This document shows positions 54,090 through 62,246 of a stretch of 64,000 nt of DNA, piece by piece; position 1 is the stretch's first letter; every line of letters begins with the position of its first letter. Location of the stretch: contig NZ_CP156628.1 in NCBI RefSeq assembly GCF_039852015.1, positions 496,001 through 560,000 on the forward strand, given 5' to 3'. The position numbers and the translations under genes were made by a program. Below the pieces are notes generated by a model. It ran no database searches. It was not told where the DNA came from and saw only the letters and a list, made by a program, of their open reading frames with translations. This DNA is from Robbsia sp. KACC 23696 (GTDB taxonomy: Bacteria > Pseudomonadota > Gammaproteobacteria > Burkholderiales > Burkholderiaceae).

Positions 54090-54965
54090 TTACTCGAGGG
54101 CAAACGTCGAAATGCCGCTACCTTTACCGGTGGTGGTAAACATATGAAGGTCCAGTGCATAGGGGACGGCCCGTATTTCAATCTCGGTGGCCTTCCGCGT
54201 GACATGGTCGTCGATCATCCACCACTGATCGTCCTTTCGGACGTAGGCGATGAAATGCCCGTTCGCGTAGTAACTGAAACCGGTGACCGTCGCATGGGCG
54301 TTTGCTGCAATGCGCATCATGGTCGGATAATCGATCAGGTTAGCGTGACCGAAGACGCGCTTTCCGGCTTCGAAATGCATCTGCGCCGCCCTGAGCATGG
54401 CGTCGTTGTCGGAATCACCAGGACGTTGTGCGTTCTCGGCTTCGAAGAGGTCCATTTCGATATACGGCGAATGGGGCGGATAGTCCGCGGCAAAGGTGCT
54501 CCGCCCCAACATCACCGACATGGCCTGTGCACTGTCCGCGGCGCCAGTCGCGGGAATATAGTTGTCGCTGCCGAGGGTGTACGCGGCCTGGTTAGCGACG
54601 GTGCGCAGATAGTGCACGACAGCGTCCCGGCGAAGATCGAAGTCGGTACCGGTAATGGCAGGATTGTCATAGGCGTCGAAGAATTCGGCGAATTGTCCCG
54701 TCGGATGCAGACGTTCGACGTCATCTCTCAATGCGGTCCTGTTTGCGACCACTTGCAAGGCGGCGTTGAGGAAGCAGCTCCCATCTCTATTGGGCAGTCC
54801 GCGAAGTGCGGTCGGACCGGATGTCACAGGAGGCTGATTTTCTATATGCATCGATGGCGGGAGCGCCGCGCCTGCCGGCGGCGCGGGACTGTCGCCGCCG
54901 CCGCACGCGCTTATCGACAGCAGCGCCGCGAAGCCGAGGGTCATGGCACTTAAATAGCGGCGCAT
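54090..54965 (-). CDS. Lipoprotein with ubiquitin-specific-protease (C19-like) signature
   Basis: A 291-residue lipoprotein. Signal peptide MRRYLSAMTLGFAALLSISA ends in a lipobox at Cys21, followed by Gly/Pro/Ala linker. Residues 55-72 read 'RGLPNRDGSCFLNAALQV', matching the USP cysteine box (G-L-x-N-x4-C-[YF]-x-N-A-x-L-Q) with Cys64 as nucleophile. 'GAADSAQAMSVML' (141-153) resembles the second USP box. 'NGHFIAYVRKDDQWWMIDDH' (235-254) matches the USP histidine box, His237 and Asp252/253. Such enzymes cleave ubiquitin; TssM of Burkholderia mallei group is a known bacterial USP-like deubiquitinase. Here the lipid anchor implies envelope location unless released. ATG 54965 gives a clean signal; the frame runs on to 55007. 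Confidence 0.75.
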   Translation of the reverse strand: MRRYLSAMTLGFAALLSISACGGGDSPAPPAGAALPPSMHIENQPPVTSGPTALRGLPNRDGSCFLNAALQVVANRTALRDDVERLHPTGQFAEFFDAYDNPAITGTDFDLRRDAVVHYLRTVANQAAYTLGSDNYIPATGAADSAQAMSVMLGRSTFAADYPPHSPYIEMDLFEAENAQRPGDSDNDAMLRAAQMHFEAGKRVFGHANLIDYPTMMRIAANAHATVTGFSYYANGHFIAYVRKDDQWWMIDDHVTRKATEIEIRAVPYALDLHMFTTTGKGSGISTFALE

Positions 54966-55345
54966 AGGTAGCGTGCGGGTGTGGCGTGATGTCTCCAAAT
55001 GGCGCATGTCTTAGCTTCGGATAGTAGGGAAGCGTTGACTATACGGAGGCGCATACCGCTTGCATCGACAAGTCACGAAGTTGCCCCCTGTCAGGCGAAG
55101 ACGCACGAAGTCCCGGGTGTGTTCGCGAAAGCGGCCTCGCCGAGAATGCGCCGCCCGGTTGATGTATCCAATTGCAAGCGCAAGAGGAACCCGCGCGCCC
55201 CGCGTAACGTGTAGACACAATTCACAACAGATTCCTACGGCCCCTTCCGATTTAATGACAGGCATCGGGATCCGGCAATACGCAAAGGATTCCAATGCCG
55301 GCCACTGGGCTTGGCAGCAGAGCGCTGGAGACAGCAGGAGAAATC
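54966..55345. other. 380-base divergent intergenic region, no gene seen
   Basis: It lies between the minus-strand USP-like lipoprotein gene and the plus-strand SH3b gene and must hold both promoters. Short frames across it lack ribosome sites and family features. No strong -35/-10 pair was picked with confidence. Confidence 0.4.
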
Positions 55346-56146
55346 ATGTCGCACAATAAAACCGTCAATGTCCTCCGCGTATTGCAGGCCTTGCGGGTGA
55401 AGTCGAGGCAACCGGGCACGCTGGCCAGATTCGGCGGCATCGCGGCGCTCGCCCTCGCGGCGCCATTCGCGCACGCGCAATCGGCACCTGCCTTCACCAA
55501 TGCGCCTGCGATCATTCGCGCGGGCCCATCGCAAGACTATCCGGCCGTCGCGCAACTGCAGGGCGGCACGCCGCTGCAGGTTATGGGATGCGTGGAAGGG
55601 TACACCTGGTGCGATGTCTCTCTGCCGGGCCTGCGCGGCTGGGTCTATGGCGGTCGGCTCAATTACGCCTATCAAGGTAATCCGGTGCCGTTGATGTCCT
55701 ATGGGCCGCAGATTGGTCTGCCGATTATCGGATTCTCATTCGGCTCGTATTGGGGCGATCACTATCGCGCTCAGCCTTGGTATGGTCAGCGTGATCGGTG
55801 GGAGCACATCGCGCCGCCGCGGCCGGAATGGCACGGTGGGCCGCCGCCGGGACGCGGTCCGGAGTGGCATGGCGGCCCGCCGCCAGGGCGCGGACCCGAA
55901 TGGCATGGCGGTCCTCAGCCACGTCCGCAGGAATTCCATGGCGGTCCGCCGCAGGGCGTGCGACTCGAACAGCATGGCGGACCGCAACCCGGTCCGCGTC
56001 CGGAAGAGCATCGCGGTCCCCCTCCGGGCGGTGGCGGACATCCGCCCGAAGGCCCGCACGGCGGTGGCGGTCAAGGTGGGCGCCCGCCGCAACAGGGCGG
56101 CCATGGCGATGGCGGCGACCATCGCGGCGGCCCACCGCACGGCTGA
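55346..56146 (+). CDS. Exported SH3b protein with Gly/Pro/His-rich repeat tail
   Basis: A 266-residue exported protein. A long n-region leads to the hydrophobic stretch 'GGIAALALAAPFAHA' and cleavage near residue 45. Residues 51-108 are a bacterial SH3 domain of the cell-wall type ('AIIRAGPSQDYPAVAQLQGGTPLQVMGCVEGYTWCDVSLPGLRGWVYGGRL') with two cysteines. A short hydrophobic segment follows (about 114-130). From residue 161 the tail is made of repeats of E-W-H-G-G-P-P-P-G-R-G-P, degenerating to GG/P/H-rich text. SH3b domains bind peptidoglycan; the tail could span the wall or bind metal through histidines. AGGAG six bases before ATG 55346. Confidence 0.8.
   Translation: MSHNKTVNVLRVLQALRVKSRQPGTLARFGGIAALALAAPFAHAQSAPAFTNAPAIIRAGPSQDYPAVAQLQGGTPLQVMGCVEGYTWCDVSLPGLRGWVYGGRLNYAYQGNPVPLMSYGPQIGLPIIGFSFGSYWGDHYRAQPWYGQRDRWEHIAPPRPEWHGGPPPGRGPEWHGGPPPGRGPEWHGGPQPRPQEFHGGPPQGVRLEQHGGPQPGPRPEEHRGPPPGGGGHPPEGPHGGGGQGGRPPQQGGHGDGGDHRGGPPHG
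55826..55933 (+). repeat. 36-base tandem repeats inside the SH3b gene
   Basis: Three in-frame units of 36 bases (55826-55861, 55862-55897, 55898-55933), the first two encoding the same 12 residues (E-W-H-G-G-P-P-P-G-R-G-P) with synonymous differences and the third diverging after H-G-G-P. Shorter HGGP-type units continue to the end of the gene. Confidence 0.8.
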
Positions 56147-56201
56147 TCGCGACAGACGTGAGACTTTTGCAACACGAAATCTGAAAAAAGTGAGGCAATG
56201 T

Positions 56202-56231
56202 TTGCAGTCTGAACCCTTACGGGTTTATACT
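56202..56231 (+). promoter_or_regulatory. Candidate promoter of a small RNA
   Basis: TTGCAG (56202-56207) and TATACT (56226-56231) are 18 bases apart, which would start a transcript near 56238, just before the CU-rich segment and the strong terminator. Confidence 0.4.
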
Positions 56232-56237
56232 TAACTC

Positions 56238-56298
56238 GTCTCCTCCATGTCTCAACCGATATGGATTCAGCCCGCTCCTCGTGAGCGGGTTTTTTTTT
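56238..56298 (+). ncRNA. Candidate short CU-rich small RNA
   Basis: The segment between the promoter-like pair and the terminator is about 60 nt and has no open frame worth translating. Its 5' part carries TCTCCTCC (56239-56246), complementary to a GGAGGAGA Shine-Dalgarno sequence, a layout seen in base-pairing small RNAs. The 3' end is a perfect 7-pair GC-rich hairpin with nine U residues, suitable for Hfq. The alternative is that it is only the trailer of the SH3b transcript. Confidence 0.35.
56271..56298 (+). terminator. Strong intrinsic terminator
   Basis: CCCGCTC (56271-56277) and GAGCGGG (56283-56289) form a perfect 7-base stem with a 5-base loop, followed by nine T residues (56290-56298). 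It lies 125 bases after the SH3b stop. Confidence 0.9.
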
Positions 56299-56486
56299 GC
56301 CTGCAATATGACTGTGTACGATGTCATAACAGTCGTTTTTCTGGCAAGATGGCGCGATATTGATGCGTGATGGCACCAATGCGCGAGTCGGGCATCCCTC
56401 GGGTGCGTGTTTTTGTTCGACTTGGGTGTCACGATACCTTGCCCTTCGACCAGACTGCCGAGTGACTCGCCGGCGGTCGAGTAACG

Positions 56487-57152
56487 ATGAAACGACACAC
56501 CGCGTCCCCGTCCGTAGCGGATTCGATCACCGCTTTGCCGCCCGTCTCGCAACCCGCTTTGCAGCCGGCTGCCGGCATCGACGGGACGCAGTCCACGCCT
56601 GCAAGCGATGCCGTGCTCACACCGACGGACGCGCCCGATGTTTCCCCGGACATCGACGAAGCGATGATCGGCTGCCTTGTCGACGCGTTTTACACCCGCG
56701 CGCGCGAAGATGCAATCTTGGGGCCGGTCTTCGATCGCCATGTCGACGACTGGCCGACGCACTTGGCACGGATCGGGCAATTCTGGGCGTCGGTCTTGCT
56801 GTCCACCGGCGCCTATACGGGCAGTCCGATGCAGCGACACGCGCCGCTCCCGATCGATGCAACGCACTTCCAGCGTTGGCTGACGCTCTTCGAAGAAACG
56901 GCGGCGCGCGAATGTCCGCCTGCCGCCGCGCAACGCTTCATCGAGGCTGCGAAGCGCATGGCGCGTAGCCTTCAGCTTGCCCGTGCGCCTTTGCCACCTG
57001 TGCGCCCGCGTCCTGCGTCGCATGCGGCGATGCCGATATCGGCGTCGCGCGTGCCGTCAAACGGTCAGGGCAGCGGTACCACTGGATCGACCGCTGCCCG
57101 AATCGCGGCGCTGCGCGCTTTGCTGCCGGAGCCGGGCGACGATGCAAAATGA
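56487..57152 (+). CDS. Group III truncated haemoglobin
   Basis: A 221-residue protein whose core (about residues 55-155) is a group III (P-type) truncated globin: 'IGCLVDAFYTRAREDAILGPVFDRHV', 'WPTHLARIGQFWASVLLSTGAYTGSPMQRHAPLPIDATHFQRWLTLFEETA'. His118 in 'MQRHAPLPI' is the likely proximal haem ligand, and Trp100 and Tyr69 occupy family positions. The 55-residue N-terminus and the C-terminal tail of about 60 residues are low-complexity additions unusual for this family of about 130 residues. It overlaps the following PAS-GGDEF-EAL gene by 11 bases, so the two are co-translated. A link to oxygen or nitric-oxide sensing is inference. Confidence 0.86.
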   Translation: MKRHTASPSVADSITALPPVSQPALQPAAGIDGTQSTPASDAVLTPTDAPDVSPDIDEAMIGCLVDAFYTRAREDAILGPVFDRHVDDWPTHLARIGQFWASVLLSTGAYTGSPMQRHAPLPIDATHFQRWLTLFEETAARECPPAAAQRFIEAAKRMARSLQLARAPLPPVRPRPASHAAMPISASRVPSNGQGSGTTGSTAARIAALRALLPEPGDDAK

Positions 57153-59607
57153 TCGTCGGCTGTCGTCCAGCCCGCGAGACGAAGCGCTGGACGACCTGAT
57201 GCGCCGCCAGGAGCGACATTTCAGACTGTTGGTTCGCAGCGTTTCCGACTGCGCGATCTATATGCTGGATGTCGACGGCATCGTCAGCAATTGGAACGCC
57301 GGGGCGCAGCGGACAAAAGGCTATCTCGCCGACGAAATCGTTGGCCGACATTTCTCCTGTTTTTACACCATGGAAGACCGGGCAACCCGTCTGCCTGAAC
57401 GCGGACTCAATATCGCGAGAGAGACGGGTAAGTTCGAAGCCGAGGGCTGGCGTCTGCGCAAGGACGGCAGTCGATTCTGGGCACATGTCGTCATCGATGC
57501 CATTTATGACGATGACGGCCTTCTGTGCGGCTATGCCAAGGTCACGCGCGACAGGACGGAGCAAAGAGATGCCGACGCGTCGGTCGAACTCGCGCGACGC
57601 AATCTTGATCTCGCCTTGTCGCAGATTCAGCAAGGGGTCTGCCTGATCGATCCGGCCGGCCGCATTGTATTGTGTAATGCGCGATTCCCCGGGCTACTGA
57701 ACCTCCCGGACGGCGATGTCCGACAGGGCACGCGTGCCTTGCGCGTGCTGCGCGAATTGGACCGGGGCGACACCGCTGAATTTCCGCTCGCGCAAGGTCC
57801 GAGCAACGGATTGGGCGGTTTCGGCGCGGCGCTACAGGTCGGCTCGGCGCCGACGCGTGGCCCGCGTCGATTGCGGCTGATGTCCCGTCGCTTGCTGGCC
57901 TTGGCTCGGAATGGCGCGCACACGTCGCGCGAGGACGTCGCGCGGATCGGCGCCCCTAAAACCGCAGCCGTCGTGCCGTTGGAATGGCGCTATCGCGGCC
58001 GACATTTGCTGATTGCGCTGAGAACGATGCCGACAGCACCGGGCGCGATGCCGTCGAGTGGAGGCTGGCTCTGCACGATCGAGGATGTCACCGCGCAGCG
58101 GGCGGCGCAGGACCATATTTCCTACCTTGCCCATCACGACACGCTGACCGGCCTGCCGAACCGCACGCGATTCTACGCCCATATGCACGCGCTGGCGCCG
58201 CCGCCCATGTCGGCGCTCGGCGCGGAGGTGCGTGCGGTGGCACCGCGGTTTTCCTTGCTCTATCTGGATCTGGATAATTTCAAGCCGGTCAACGACTCCT
58301 ACGGGCATCACGTCGGCGATTGCTTGCTGAAGGCGGTGTCGGAGCGCCTGCGGGCGCTGCTCGACGACAACGACGTGCTGACGCGCCTCGGTGGCGATGA
58401 GTTCGCGATCATTCAGGCGCCGCGCTTCGGTGCCGACTGTCACGAAAACGAAGCACACACCACGGATTTGGCACAGCGCTGTCTGGATGCGTTGATGTCA
58501 CCGTTTCACATCGGCGATCATCGATTGCAGGTGGGCGTGAGTATCGGCATCGTCATCAGCGACGCGCTGCAGCCGCAAGCGGATGGGCCGATCGACTTGG
58601 CCGATAGTACGGCCCTCGTCACGTCGCAGGTCGGGCGCTTCGCACTGGATAGCAAAGCGGGTCTGATGCTCCACGACCCCGACGCCGTGCTGCGATTCGC
58701 CGACATCGCGTTGTACCAAGCCAAGCGCCATGGGCGTAACTGCTTTCGGGTCTATCGGCCGGGTATGCAGGACCCGCTCGCAGTCCGCCGCGAGTTGGAG
58801 CGGCATTTGCAGCACGCGGTTAATGAAGGCCATTTCACGCTGTCCTACCAGCCCCTGGTGGACGCCGTCAGCGGTCGACTGAACGCGTGCGAGGCACTTT
58901 TGAGATGGGATGCCTATCCGTCCGGTGCGATCACCCCGTCGGAATTCATCCCGGTTGCCGAGGAAATCGGCTTGATGCAGCGGCTCGGCAGCTGGGTGCT
59001 GGAGCGGGCCTGCGAAGATGCGATGTATTGGCCTGACGATATTCGCGTGTGCGTGAACGTTTCACCGGTGCAATTGCAGGACAGTCATTTCGCCGAATTC
59101 GTCCAGGGCGTGTTGGCCCGTACCAGGTTGCCGCCCAGGCGCCTGGAAATCGAATTGACCGAAACCGCGTTGATCACGCATACGTCGAACGCGGTCACGA
59201 TCCTGAGCGCGTTGCGCGAGTTGGGCGTCGGCGTGGTCATGGATGATTTCGGCACCGGTTATTCGGCGCTGAGTCTGTTGCAGACCTTGCCGTTTTCCCG
59301 CATCAAGATCGATCAGCTCTTCGTGCGGTCGCTGGGCGAGAACAGCAAGGCCAATACGATCGTGCGCGCCGTCACGCGACTCTGTTCCGATCTCGGGATT
59401 GCGGCCGTCGGCGAGGGCGTGGAGACCGATGCGCAACGGCGCTTGCTCGCCATCGAAGGCTGTACCGAGCTACAGGGCTTCCTGTTCAGCGAGCCGGTGG
59501 CCTTGCCTGAACTGAGAAGCATGCTCGGCATCGATGAACGGGGGCTGCGACGCGCCTGGCCAGGCGCGGATCCCCGGTTGCTGGATGTCGTTGCCGACGC
59601 GACTTAA
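57142..59607 (+). CDS. PAS-GGDEF-EAL cyclic di-GMP signalling protein
   Basis: An 821-residue cytoplasmic protein with no membrane helices. PAS domain 1 spans about 25-142 ('LLVRSVSDCAIYMLDVDGIVSNWNAGAQRTKGY'), a second PAS-like region 155-320 ('ALSQIQQGVCLIDPAGRIVLCNARF'). GGDEF follows at 325-540 ('HHDTLTGLPNRTRFY', 'LYLDLDNFKPVNDSYGH', intact GGDEF at 417-421, with an insertion of about 35 residues before 'ADIALYQAK'), then EAL at 550-800 (E-A-L at 584-586, 'IELTET', 'MDDFGTGYSALSLLQTLPFSRIKIDQLFV'). Both catalytic signatures look complete, so it could make and break cyclic di-GMP. Start ATG 57142 lies inside the globin gene's end; the longer frame is only a shadow. Confidence 0.93.
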   Translation: MQNDRRLSSSPRDEALDDLMRRQERHFRLLVRSVSDCAIYMLDVDGIVSNWNAGAQRTKGYLADEIVGRHFSCFYTMEDRATRLPERGLNIARETGKFEAEGWRLRKDGSRFWAHVVIDAIYDDDGLLCGYAKVTRDRTEQRDADASVELARRNLDLALSQIQQGVCLIDPAGRIVLCNARFPGLLNLPDGDVRQGTRALRVLRELDRGDTAEFPLAQGPSNGLGGFGAALQVGSAPTRGPRRLRLMSRRLLALARNGAHTSREDVARIGAPKTAAVVPLEWRYRGRHLLIALRTMPTAPGAMPSSGGWLCTIEDVTAQRAAQDHISYLAHHDTLTGLPNRTRFYAHMHALAPPPMSALGAEVRAVAPRFSLLYLDLDNFKPVNDSYGHHVGDCLLKAVSERLRALLDDNDVLTRLGGDEFAIIQAPRFGADCHENEAHTTDLAQRCLDALMSPFHIGDHRLQVGVSIGIVISDALQPQADGPIDLADSTALVTSQVGRFALDSKAGLMLHDPDAVLRFADIALYQAKRHGRNCFRVYRPGMQDPLAVRRELERHLQHAVNEGHFTLSYQPLVDAVSGRLNACEALLRWDAYPSGAITPSEFIPVAEEIGLMQRLGSWVLERACEDAMYWPDDIRVCVNVSPVQLQDSHFAEFVQGVLARTRLPPRRLEIELTETALITHTSNAVTILSALRELGVGVVMDDFGTGYSALSLLQTLPFSRIKIDQLFVRSLGENSKANTIVRAVTRLCSDLGIAAVGEGVETDAQRRLLAIEGCTELQGFLFSEPVALPELRSMLGIDERGLRRAWPGADPRLLDVVADAT

Positions 59608-59611
59608 ACGC

Positions 59612-61060
59612 TTATTGGCGCTTGCTTCCCCGGGCGATTTCGGCGCCAGCGTCCGCGGGCATGCGGCGCGTGATCGGAATCGATCCTAGGGAGAAGCAAC
59701 CGATCACGATGAAGGCCGGCCAGAAATCACTCCACGTCAGCGTCTCATGGCCTTGCACATAGCGGGTCAGATGCAGCACGACGGCGGCAAGGGCAACGCC
59801 CAAGCCCAATGACATCTGCTGGACGAAACTCGCAAGGCTGGTGGCACGACCGATATCACGGGTCGCAATATCGGAATAGGCGAGCGAGTTCAGGCTCGTG
59901 AACTGCAGTGAGGGGAAGAAGCCGCTGAACAGCACGATCACCCAGATGGCCCATACCGGCGTGCCGGGAATAAACGCGCCACAGACGGCGATCGCCGCCG
60001 CCGAGAACGCGGCGTTATACATCAGTACCGTACGAAATCCCCAACGACTCAGCGCGGCCGGGGCAAGCGATTTCACCAGAAAAGAGCCGAATGCCGACGC
60101 ACAGGTAATCATCCCGGACTGAAACGCCGACATGCCGAGGCCGGTCTGCAGTGACAACGGCAGTAAAATCGGCAGCGCGCCCAGCCCCATCCGAAAGAGC
60201 GATCCGCCGGCAACGCTCGCCTGGAACGTGGGGATCAACAGGAATCGCAGGTGCAGTAGCGGCTTCTCGACGTTGAAGGCGTAGAGGACATAGAGTCCGC
60301 CCAGCGCCGCCCCGATAAAGATCAGTAACCATGCGGTGCCGGCGGAGACTAAGCCGCCACCCAGAACCGAAAGACCGAGCAAAAACGTCGCGCCGCCGCC
60401 GGCCGACAAGGCGAAGCCGACCCAATCCAAAGGCCCCGGATGCGGCTCGCGCGAGTTTTTGATAAAGCGCTGGGCTAGCCAGATACCGGCAATGCCGACC
60501 GGCACGTTGATCCCGAAAATCAATCGCCAGTGCAAATAGGTCGTGATGAAGCCACCCAGCACGGGGCCGGCAGCCGGACCGAGCAAGGCAGGAATACTGA
60601 GGTAATTCATCGCCCGGACAAATTCGCTGCGGGGTACGGCACGAAAGATGATGATGCGTCCGACCGGCACCATCATGGCACCGCCGATGCCTTGCACGAA
60701 ACGCGCGACGACGAAGTAGGGCAAGGACATCGAGGCCGCGCACAGCAGGGAGCCGGCGACGAAGACACCGATCGCGGTCTGAAACACGCGTAGGGCACCG
60801 AAGCGATCCGCCACCCAGCCGCAGATCGGAATGAAGATCCCGAGCCCGACGACATAGGCGATGATCCCGATTTGCAAGACGACCGGATCGCTGTGGAAGT
60901 CGCGCGCCATGGCGGGCAGCGACGTGGCGATCACATTGGCATCCATCGATTCCATGAACATCGCGAAAGCGACGATCAACGGGGCGAGCAATTCCCGGGG
61001 TATGGCGCGCATGAGCATCGGAGCGGCGTCTGGCGGTATCGACGCCGCCGGTGAGCGCAT
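59612..61060 (-). CDS. MFS drug transporter, DHA2/EmrB type
   Basis: A 482-residue multidrug-type major facilitator. It begins with 'APLIVAFAMFMESMDANVIATSLPAMARDFHSDPVVLQIGIIAYVVGLGIFIPICGWVADRFGALRVF', including motif A. It continues with 'RFVQGIGGAMMVPVGRIIIFRAVPR' and 'LGPAAGPVLGGFITTYLHWRLIFGINVPVGIAG', all EmrB landmarks. About 14 helices. The start at 61060 is a compromise; ATG 61018 is also in frame, neither with a strong ribosome site. It converges with the GGDEF-EAL gene (four bases between stops). A TetR gene lies 210 bases upstream on the same strand and probably controls it. Confidence 0.88.
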   Translation of the reverse strand: MRSPAASIPPDAAPMLMRAIPRELLAPLIVAFAMFMESMDANVIATSLPAMARDFHSDPVVLQIGIIAYVVGLGIFIPICGWVADRFGALRVFQTAIGVFVAGSLLCAASMSLPYFVVARFVQGIGGAMMVPVGRIIIFRAVPRSEFVRAMNYLSIPALLGPAAGPVLGGFITTYLHWRLIFGINVPVGIAGIWLAQRFIKNSREPHPGPLDWVGFALSAGGGATFLLGLSVLGGGLVSAGTAWLLIFIGAALGGLYVLYAFNVEKPLLHLRFLLIPTFQASVAGGSLFRMGLGALPILLPLSLQTGLGMSAFQSGMITCASAFGSFLVKSLAPAALSRWGFRTVLMYNAAFSAAAIAVCGAFIPGTPVWAIWVIVLFSGFFPSLQFTSLNSLAYSDIATRDIGRATSLASFVQQMSLGLGVALAAVVLHLTRYVQGHETLTWSDFWPAFIVIGCFSLGSIPITRRMPADAGAEIARGSKRQ

Positions 61061-61269
61061 TCGGGAGCGACCCTGCTTCAGCAAACCAGCGAAGCAGCAG
61101 GGCGGTGCGAACGATCAGGGCGCCGACGAACCAGGCCGTGGCATGAAGGAATACGGAGCGCCATTATCCCGGAAATTCATCTCGAAAACGACCAGGCAAC
61201 GGTTTTTTTGTCCGCGCCGACGACAAAATCACGCGAAAGCGTGAGCAACGCGCGAGGTGCGCATCGGGC

Positions 61270-61884
61270 CTAACGCAGTGCGGTAGCAAACAGCATATTG
61301 CGCGCGAGGACGACCGGTGCCGGATCCCGCATCGTCTTGGCGATCAACACCGCGCCCTGCAACGTGGCTTGCACATAGCGCGCCAGTGCGGCCGGAACGG
61401 CAAAGGCCGCGGGACTGGGCGGCGCTTCCGTCGCGGGCGGATGGATCGCGCCAGCCTCGATCGCTTCGGCAATACAGGAGGAGAGACGCAGTTCGACGTG
61501 CGCCAGGATGCGGCCGATCTGCATCCGCAGCGCCTCGCTGTGCTCGGCGGTCTCCAGAGCGAGATTGCCGAGCAAGCTACCGTGTTGCACGCCCTGTTCG
61601 GTCAAATCGGTCAACACCGCGTCGAAATACGCGTGAAGCCGGCCGATTGCATCGAGTGCCATATTGTCCAATGTGCGGCCGATCAGCGCTTGCGCCTGCT
61701 CGAAGTGGAGGTCGACGACCTCCATGGCAAAGGCTTCCTTCGATTGGAAATGATTGGTGAAAGAGCCTTGGGGCACGCCCGCGGCCTGAACGATGTCACG
61801 CACGCTCGCGCCGTTAAAGCCGCGCTCGTGCATTACGCGCAGCCCCTCGTTCAACAATTTTGTGCGGTGGGAAGGTTTCGGCAT
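61270..61884 (-). CDS. TetR-family regulator of the MFS pump
   Basis: A 204-residue TetR protein: 'TKLLNEGLRVMHERGFNGASVRDIVQAAGVPQGSFTNHFQSKEAFAMEVVD' (residues 8-58) is the DNA-binding part; the ligand domain looks like the AcrR/NemR-type TetR_C. ATG 61884 begins just after a good promoter (61894-61923), so the mRNA may be nearly leaderless. The MFS gene downstream on the same strand is its likely target; the aldehyde dehydrogenase on the other side is divergent. Confidence 0.88.
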   Translation of the reverse strand: MPKPSHRTKLLNEGLRVMHERGFNGASVRDIVQAAGVPQGSFTNHFQSKEAFAMEVVDLHFEQAQALIGRTLDNMALDAIGRLHAYFDAVLTDLTEQGVQHGSLLGNLALETAEHSEALRMQIGRILAHVELRLSSCIAEAIEAGAIHPPATEAPPSPAAFAVPAALARYVQATLQGAVLIAKTMRDPAPVVLARNMLFATALR

Positions 61885-61893
61885 AGTGCGCCA

Positions 61894-61923
61894 ACTATAC
61901 GGGCGTACGCATTCGGCGGTCAA
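61894..61923 (-). promoter_or_regulatory. Promoter of the TetR gene with an internal palindrome
   Basis: On the minus strand TTGACC (61923-61918) and TATAGT (61899-61894) are 18 bases apart, with transcript start about 61887, three bases before the ATG codon. A GCGTACGC palindrome (61903-61910) sits in the spacer, where the repressor itself could bind. Confidence 0.45.
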
Positions 61924-62246
61924 TGAATTGCAAGATAGCAGCAGATTAAGAGCTGTAGGCAGATTTTAAACACTCGTTTGATTTATTCCCGCTCATCCCG
62001 TCGCCGACGCGGCGATGCCCGTCTATCGTGGCATGCTTCCGTTGAGCGTTATAATTTGTCTTACAACTTGATGCATTGGTCTTGCCCGAAGTGTTGCGAA
62101 CGCGTCACTTATCGGCGCGAAGACGACGACGATTTCGGGCTGGGCGGCGCCTGCGGCGCATCGGCATCGAAGGTACACTGAGCGTCCAATGGCGGGTGCT
62201 GGTCATGCGGCGCAATGCAGATCCTGGACTTTTGGAGACTTGAGCA
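61924..62246. other. Divergent intergenic region, TetR to aldehyde dehydrogenase
   Basis: About 320 bases beyond the TetR promoter. A TATAAT element (62050-62055) lacks a matching -35. A 67-codon frame at 61978-62181 has no ribosome site and an unlikely composition and is not called. The dehydrogenase ribosome site is TTGGAGA, 11 bases before its ATG. Confidence 0.4.

Larger units (their letters stand above)
56147..56486. other. 340-base intergenic region, SH3b to globin gene
   Basis: It holds the candidate small RNA with its promoter and terminator (56202-56298). The remaining 190 bases before the globin ATG have no clear gene; the globin promoter should lie there. Confidence 0.5.

Noticed and set aside
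55826-56146. CRISPR-like array
   Set aside because: The repeats are contiguous in-frame coding units without spacers, inside the SH3b gene.
61978-62181. 67-codon frame with a Cys-x2-Cys-Cys motif before the aldehyde dehydrogenase
   Set aside because: No ribosome site, position fits a promoter region, and the CPKCC-like text is isolated in otherwise unlikely sequence.
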